Shown here piece by piece: positions 60,851 to 64,000 of a stretch of DNA of 64,000 nucleotides. Position 1 is the first letter of the stretch. The number at the start of each line of letters is the position of its first letter. A program made the position numbers and the translations under genes. This DNA comes from PALSA-612 sp963776735 (lineage in GTDB: Bacteria; Actinomycetota; Thermoleophilia; Gaiellales; Gaiellaceae), in NCBI GenBank assembly GCA_963776735.1, contig CAVZNV010000016.1, positions 558,001 to 622,000 of the forward strand. The letters are read 5' to 3'. Under the pieces are notes generated by a model that was given only the letters and a program-made list of their open reading frames with translations, made no database searches and was not told the DNA's origin.

Positions 60851-60858
60851 GCCGTGAC

Positions 60859-60896
60859 CGCGTACACGTGCTTCCTTGCAACACGGTGTTGCAAGG
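60859..60896 (-). repeat. Dispersed palindromic repeat R2, copy 2
   Basis: Two 11-bp arms, CCTTGCAACAC (60874–60884) and GTGTTGCAAGG (60886–60896), form a perfect palindrome around one G. The flank matches copy 1 at 3946–3981. It sits just past the stop of the Usp-like gene, where it could also help end transcription. Confidence 0.65.
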
Positions 60897-60899
60897 CCC

Positions 60900-61586
60900 C
60901 TAGAGCGTGCGGTCGGCGGGGGCCGCGGCGGCTGACTCGGCGTCGAGATCGACCACGACGTGCGTGATCGGCACGGTGAAACGTTGCTGCGCTCCCGACA
61001 CGACGCCCTTCTCGAGCCAGTTCGAGCGGCCCTCGGGATGGGTCGAGATGATGATCTCGTCGGCCCCGAAGGTCCGCAGAGAGTCCTCGATCGCCTGCAA
61101 CGGATCGGCGTCGCCCACCTCGCCGCGCGCGTCGATTCCGGCGGCGTCGAGCGTGTGCAGGCTTCGGTCGAGCCGCTGCCTGGCAGCCTGCCGGGCGCCG
61201 TCCTCGTCGGACACGTAGTGCCGGAGCGGCGAGTTGAGTGCCGGAGAGACGACAAGCACGCGCGACGGCCGGTCGGCGGTGGCGCGACGGACCGCGTCGT
61301 GCAGCGCGCGGCCGGCGACGGTCTCGTTCGCGACCACGAGCACGTGGTGGACGTCGGCAGGCGTCTCCTTCGAGCCGACCGGCTCCTTCGCCTCGAAATG
61401 CCGGTTCCGCCGCACGAACCAGGCGACGGCGACGGCACTGAGAACGACGAACACCGCCAGGCCGGCCCACACCCCGCCGGCGACGTACGCGATCACGATC
61501 GCTGCGAAGTACACGATCGACGCGATCAGGAGCTGGAAGGCCTCCTGCTCGCTCCGGAGCGGATTCCAGGTTCGGTGCTCTGCCAT
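60900..61586 (-). CDS. Membrane-anchored UspA-like protein
   Basis: The 228-aa protein has two N-terminal membrane helices (about 18–60) and one Usp-like domain (HHVLVVANETVAGRALHDAV, then ADEIIISTHPEGRSNWLEKG). It is related to the tandem Usp-like protein at 62237. The usual ATP loop (GxxGxxxxxxxxxGS/T) is not evident. I prefer the ATG at 61586, 8 nt after GGGAGGTGA, over a GTG at 61598. It ends the oxidase gene group. Confidence 0.82.
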   Translation of the reverse strand: MAEHRTWNPLRSEQEAFQLLIASIVYFAAIVIAYVAGGVWAGLAVFVVLSAVAVAWFVRRNRHFEAKEPVGSKETPADVHHVLVVANETVAGRALHDAVRRATADRPSRVLVVSPALNSPLRHYVSDEDGARQAARQRLDRSLHTLDAAGIDARGEVGDADPLQAIEDSLRTFGADEIIISTHPEGRSNWLEKGVVSGAQQRFTVPITHVVVDLDAESAAAAPADRTL

Positions 61587-61640
61587 GCCGGGCGTCACCT
61601 CCCTGAGATACCCCGACGGGCGGGGCGCTGAAACGGCTCG

Positions 61641-62237
61641 CTAAAGGACGTAGACCGTCACGTACACGACGATCCACATTACGTCGACGAAGTGCCAGTA
61701 GATTCCGGGGATCTCGACGCCGTGGTGGTGCTCGGGCGAGTAGTGGCCCCGGAACGAGCGAATCGCCGCCACCGCCAGCAGGGTCAAACCGACGAAGACG
61801 TGCATCCCGTGCAGGCCGGTGAGCGAGAAGAAGACGGTCGCGAACGCGTTGTCGTTCGGTGAGAAGCCGATGCGCGCGTACTCCGCGATCTGCGTCAACA
61901 GGAAGGTCAGGCCCATTGCGAACGTGAGGACGAGCCCCGCCTTCAGCCCGGCGCGATTCCCGCGCTTGATCGACGTCAGCGCCCAGTGCATCGTGAAGCT
62001 CGAGGTGACCAGGATGCACGTGTTGATGCCGGCGACGTAGACGGGCAGATGGTCGCCCTTGGCCGGCCACGCGTCGTGATTGACGACCCGGATGAAGAAG
62101 TAGGCCGTGAAGAACGACCCGAAGAGCATGATTTCCGAGCCGATGAACAGCAGCATCCCGAGGATGCGCGCGTCGATCCGGGAGCTGACGTTCGCGGTCG
62201 GCGGGCCGTGATGATGCTCGGCGGCGTGGGCTTCCAC
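61641..62237 (-). CDS. ctaE: Cytochrome c oxidase subunit III
   Basis: The 198-aa protein has five membrane helices and the subunit III pattern: LGMLLFIGSEIMLFGSFFTA near residue 29, FFSLTGLHGMHVFVGLTLLA near 134 and YWHFVDVMWIVVYVTVYVL at the end. It stabilises the catalytic core of the aa3-type terminal oxidase. Its ATG overlaps the stop of the tandem Usp gene, so they are translated together. Confidence 0.93.
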   Translation of the reverse strand: MEAHAAEHHHGPPTANVSSRIDARILGMLLFIGSEIMLFGSFFTAYFFIRVVNHDAWPAKGDHLPVYVAGINTCILVTSSFTMHWALTSIKRGNRAGLKAGLVLTFAMGLTFLLTQIAEYARIGFSPNDNAFATVFFSLTGLHGMHVFVGLTLLAVAAIRSFRGHYSPEHHHGVEIPGIYWHFVDVMWIVVYVTVYVL

Positions 62238-63085
62238 TACGCGGGAACCTCGGCGGCGGGTGAGACCTCGACGTGCTCGACAGGCACCTTCGCGTCCTTG
62301 CGGAGGCGCTCGATCAGGTTCCCGCGCAGCCAGCTCGACAGCTTCTCGCCCGGGAAGGTGGAGACGATGATCTCGTCGACGCGCTCGTCGTGCACCGCCT
62401 GCATCGCGGCCGTGTACGGATCGGGATGGGCGACCTCGCCGTGGACGTCGATCCCCTCGCTGCGCAGGATCCCCACCGTCTGGCGCAGCCGCCGGTCGGC
62501 GTCGGGGTGCGGCGAGACGCTCGCGTCGCTCTGGGGCGAGAGGATGAGGAAGCCCGCCTCGGACTGCCCGGCCCGTTCGCGGATCCGGTCGAGCAGCTTC
62601 GGGCCGACGACCGTCTCGTTCGCGATCACGAGCACATTCGCCGGACCGCCCTCGCGCGCCATGTCGACGACGACGTGCTCCACGGGAATCGAGCCCGCCA
62701 CGGAGCGGATGCGTTCGACGACGTTGCGGCGCATCCAGCCGGAGCTCCCCTTCGGGTGCGTCGAGACGACGATCTCGTCCGGGGGCGGGACGAGCTGCGC
62801 GAACGCGTCCCGGACGGCGGCAACCGGGTCGTCGCTGACGACGAAGCCCTGCGCCGCGATGCCGTGCGAGCGGAGCAGCTCGAGCGTCTTCTCGAGCCGC
62901 CGTCGCGCAGACGCCCGCCGCGTGTCCTCGTAGACGACGTAGCCGCCGGTCGGCTGGTTGATCGGGCAGACGACCGTGACGCGGATCGGACCGTCGGCCG
63001 CACGCCTGTCGAGCGCCTCGATCAGGCTCTTGCCCACGACGGTCTCGTTCGCGACGACGAGAACATGGCGCGGCTCGGCGCTCAA
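62237..63085 (-). CDS. Tandem UspA-like protein inside the oxidase operon
   Basis: The 282-aa protein has two Usp-like domains. Domain 1 (about 5–140) has HVLVVANETVVGKSLIEALD and EIVVSTHPKGSSGWMRRNVV. Domain 2 (about 147–275) has NVLVIANETVVGPKLLDRIR and EIIVSTFPGEKLSSWLRGNL. The TTG start overlaps the ctaD stop and its stop overlaps ctaE, so it is tightly coupled on both sides. No membrane segment. Its role may be to sense energy state or stress near the oxidase, which is inference from position. Confidence 0.85.
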   Translation of the reverse strand: MSAEPRHVLVVANETVVGKSLIEALDRRAADGPIRVTVVCPINQPTGGYVVYEDTRRASARRRLEKTLELLRSHGIAAQGFVVSDDPVAAVRDAFAQLVPPPDEIVVSTHPKGSSGWMRRNVVERIRSVAGSIPVEHVVVDMAREGGPANVLVIANETVVGPKLLDRIRERAGQSEAGFLILSPQSDASVSPHPDADRRLRQTVGILRSEGIDVHGEVAHPDPYTAAMQAVHDERVDEIIVSTFPGEKLSSWLRGNLIERLRKDAKVPVEHVEVSPAAEVPA

Positions 63086-64000
63086 TGCCGTACCTCCTGC
63101 GTCTCGGCGTGCACCGAGTCCGCGGTCGCCTTCTCCTCGGCCATGATCGCGTGCCGGGCGCCCTCGACGCCGTACTCGTACGGACCGGCGACGACGGTGG
63201 GGATCTCGTCGAAGTTGAAGAGCGGCGGCGGCGACGTGACCTGCCACTCCAGCGAGTGCGCGCGCCACGGGTTCGACGGGGCGATCGGGCCCCGGGCCCA
63301 GCTCGTGATCATGTTGTAGAGGAACAGCAGCGCCGACGCGCCGAGGATGAACGCGCAGATCGAGATGAACATGTTGATCCCGGCGAAGCGGGGCGCGTAG
63401 TCGTAGACGCGCCTCGGCATGCCCTGCAGGCCGATGTAGTGCATCGGGAAGAAGGTGGCGTTGAAGAAGATCAGCGTCAGCCAGAAGTGCCACTTGCCGA
63501 GCGTCTCGTTGTACATCCGGCCGGTCATCTTCGGGAACCAGTAGTAGAGGCCGGCGAAGATCGTCATCAGCGATCCGCCGAAGAGGACGTAGTGGATGTG
63601 GGCGACGATGAAGTACGTGTCCGAGGCGTGGATGTCGATCGGCACCGAGCCGAGGTAGATGCCGGAGAGGCCGCCGATCAGGAAGTTGACCAGGAAGCCC
63701 ATGGCGAAGAGCATCGGCGTCGTGAATCTGATCCGGCCTTCCCACATCGTGGCCAGCCAGCTGAACATCTTGATGCCGGTCGGGACCGCGATCAGCAGCG
63801 TCGTCACCATCATCGGCACGCGCAGCCACGGCGCCATGCCCGCGACGAACATGTGGTGCGCCCACACGGAGAAGCCGAGGATCAGGATCGCGACCAGCGA
63901 GAACGCCATCAGCCGGTAGCCGAACACCGGTTTCCTGGCGAAGGTCGAGATCACCTCCGAGATGATCCCGAAGCCGGGCAGCATCATGATGTAGACGGCC
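63082..64000 (-). CDS. ctaD: Cytochrome c oxidase subunit I, N-terminal part beyond the window
   Basis: About 306 residues of the C-terminal half are visible. The copper-B histidine pair is in SVWAHHMFVAGM; the haem ligands are in HASDTYFIVAHIHYVLFGGS. Seven to eight membrane helices follow the usual order, and the K-channel part lies further 5'. The tail after the last helix is hydrophilic (about 60 residues). The gene continues past the right edge. It is the first visible gene of the oxidase–Usp group. Confidence 0.93.
   Translation of the reverse strand, partial: AVYIMMLPGFGIISEVISTFARKPVFGYRLMAFSLVAILILGFSVWAHHMFVAGMAPWLRVPMMVTTLLIAVPTGIKMFSWLATMWEGRIRFTTPMLFAMGFLVNFLIGGLSGIYLGSVPIDIHASDTYFIVAHIHYVLFGGSLMTIFAGLYYWFPKMTGRMYNETLGKWHFWLTLIFFNATFFPMHYIGLQGMPRRVYDYAPRFAGINMFISICAFILGASALLFLYNMITSWARGPIAPSNPWRAHSLEWQVTSPPPLFNFDEIPTVVAGPYEYGVEGARHAIMAEEKATADSVHAETQEVRH

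Overview
The window is a contiguous stretch of a high-GC (about 70% by eye) Gram-positive-type chromosome. An FHA–PP2C–FtsW/RodA–PBP–PknB(PASTA) cluster, MmpL-like and PadR genes, dCTP deaminase and a SUF operon point to Actinobacteria. The compact enzymes, lone hisA and general style suggest the class Thermoleophilia (Gaiellales/Solirubrobacterales), but that placement is inference. There are no tRNA or rRNA genes, no insertion sequence and no CRISPR. Almost everything is housekeeping, dominated by amino-acid biosynthesis, cell-wall signalling, Fe-S assembly and respiration.

Layout. 1–6.5 kb: proA (cut by the window edge), a SAM-I type riboswitch, a threonine-synthase-like gene, then assimilatory sulfate reduction (ferredoxin sulfite/nitrite reductase, APS reductase, an unknown 150-aa protein) and siroheme synthesis. 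6.5–11.7 kb: MarR plus an ABC-2 exporter, secreted proteins and an aminotransferase. 11.8–15 kb: leuB, a Phe-rich leader peptide with attenuator, pheA and chorismate mutase. 15–21 kb: a minus-strand his operon (yerC-like regulator, hisG, hisD, a hisC–hisB fusion, hisH, hisF, hisIE), divergent from hisA. 21.8–28 kb: a Trp leader peptide and intrinsic terminator, then trpE, G, D, CF, B, A. 28–31 kb: SIMPL, HNH, DUF4446 and a membrane-anchored unknown. 31–41 kb: two Ser/Thr kinases, FHA proteins, phosphatase, FtsW/RodA, PBP and Ddl. 41–46 kb: cNMP-binding protein, gabT, dcd and an AhcY-like enzyme. 46–49 kb: padR–mmpL, then a structured ncRNA. 50–57 kb: SUF operon. 57–64 kb: tatA, a frameshifted amidohydrolase, a TPR protein, cytochrome c, and cytochrome oxidase genes interleaved with UspA-like genes.

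Regulation is unusually readable. About fifteen genes have a TAnnnT-type -10 hexamer ending 6–7 nt before the start codon, so leaderless mRNAs appear to be the rule for first genes. Three promoters have a clear TTGACG -35 with 17-bp spacing. Two ribosome-mediated attenuators (Phe and Trp) use short leader peptides. A perfect 16-bp palindrome sits between the yerC-like gene and hisA and supplies a -10 box in both directions.

The least explained elements are two dispersed intergenic repeat families. One, about 115 bp in four copies, is built from competing GGGTGG and CCCCACCC strands and sits in the his and trp operons and before dcd. The other, about 36 bp in two copies, centres on a GCAACAC/GTGTTGC palindrome.
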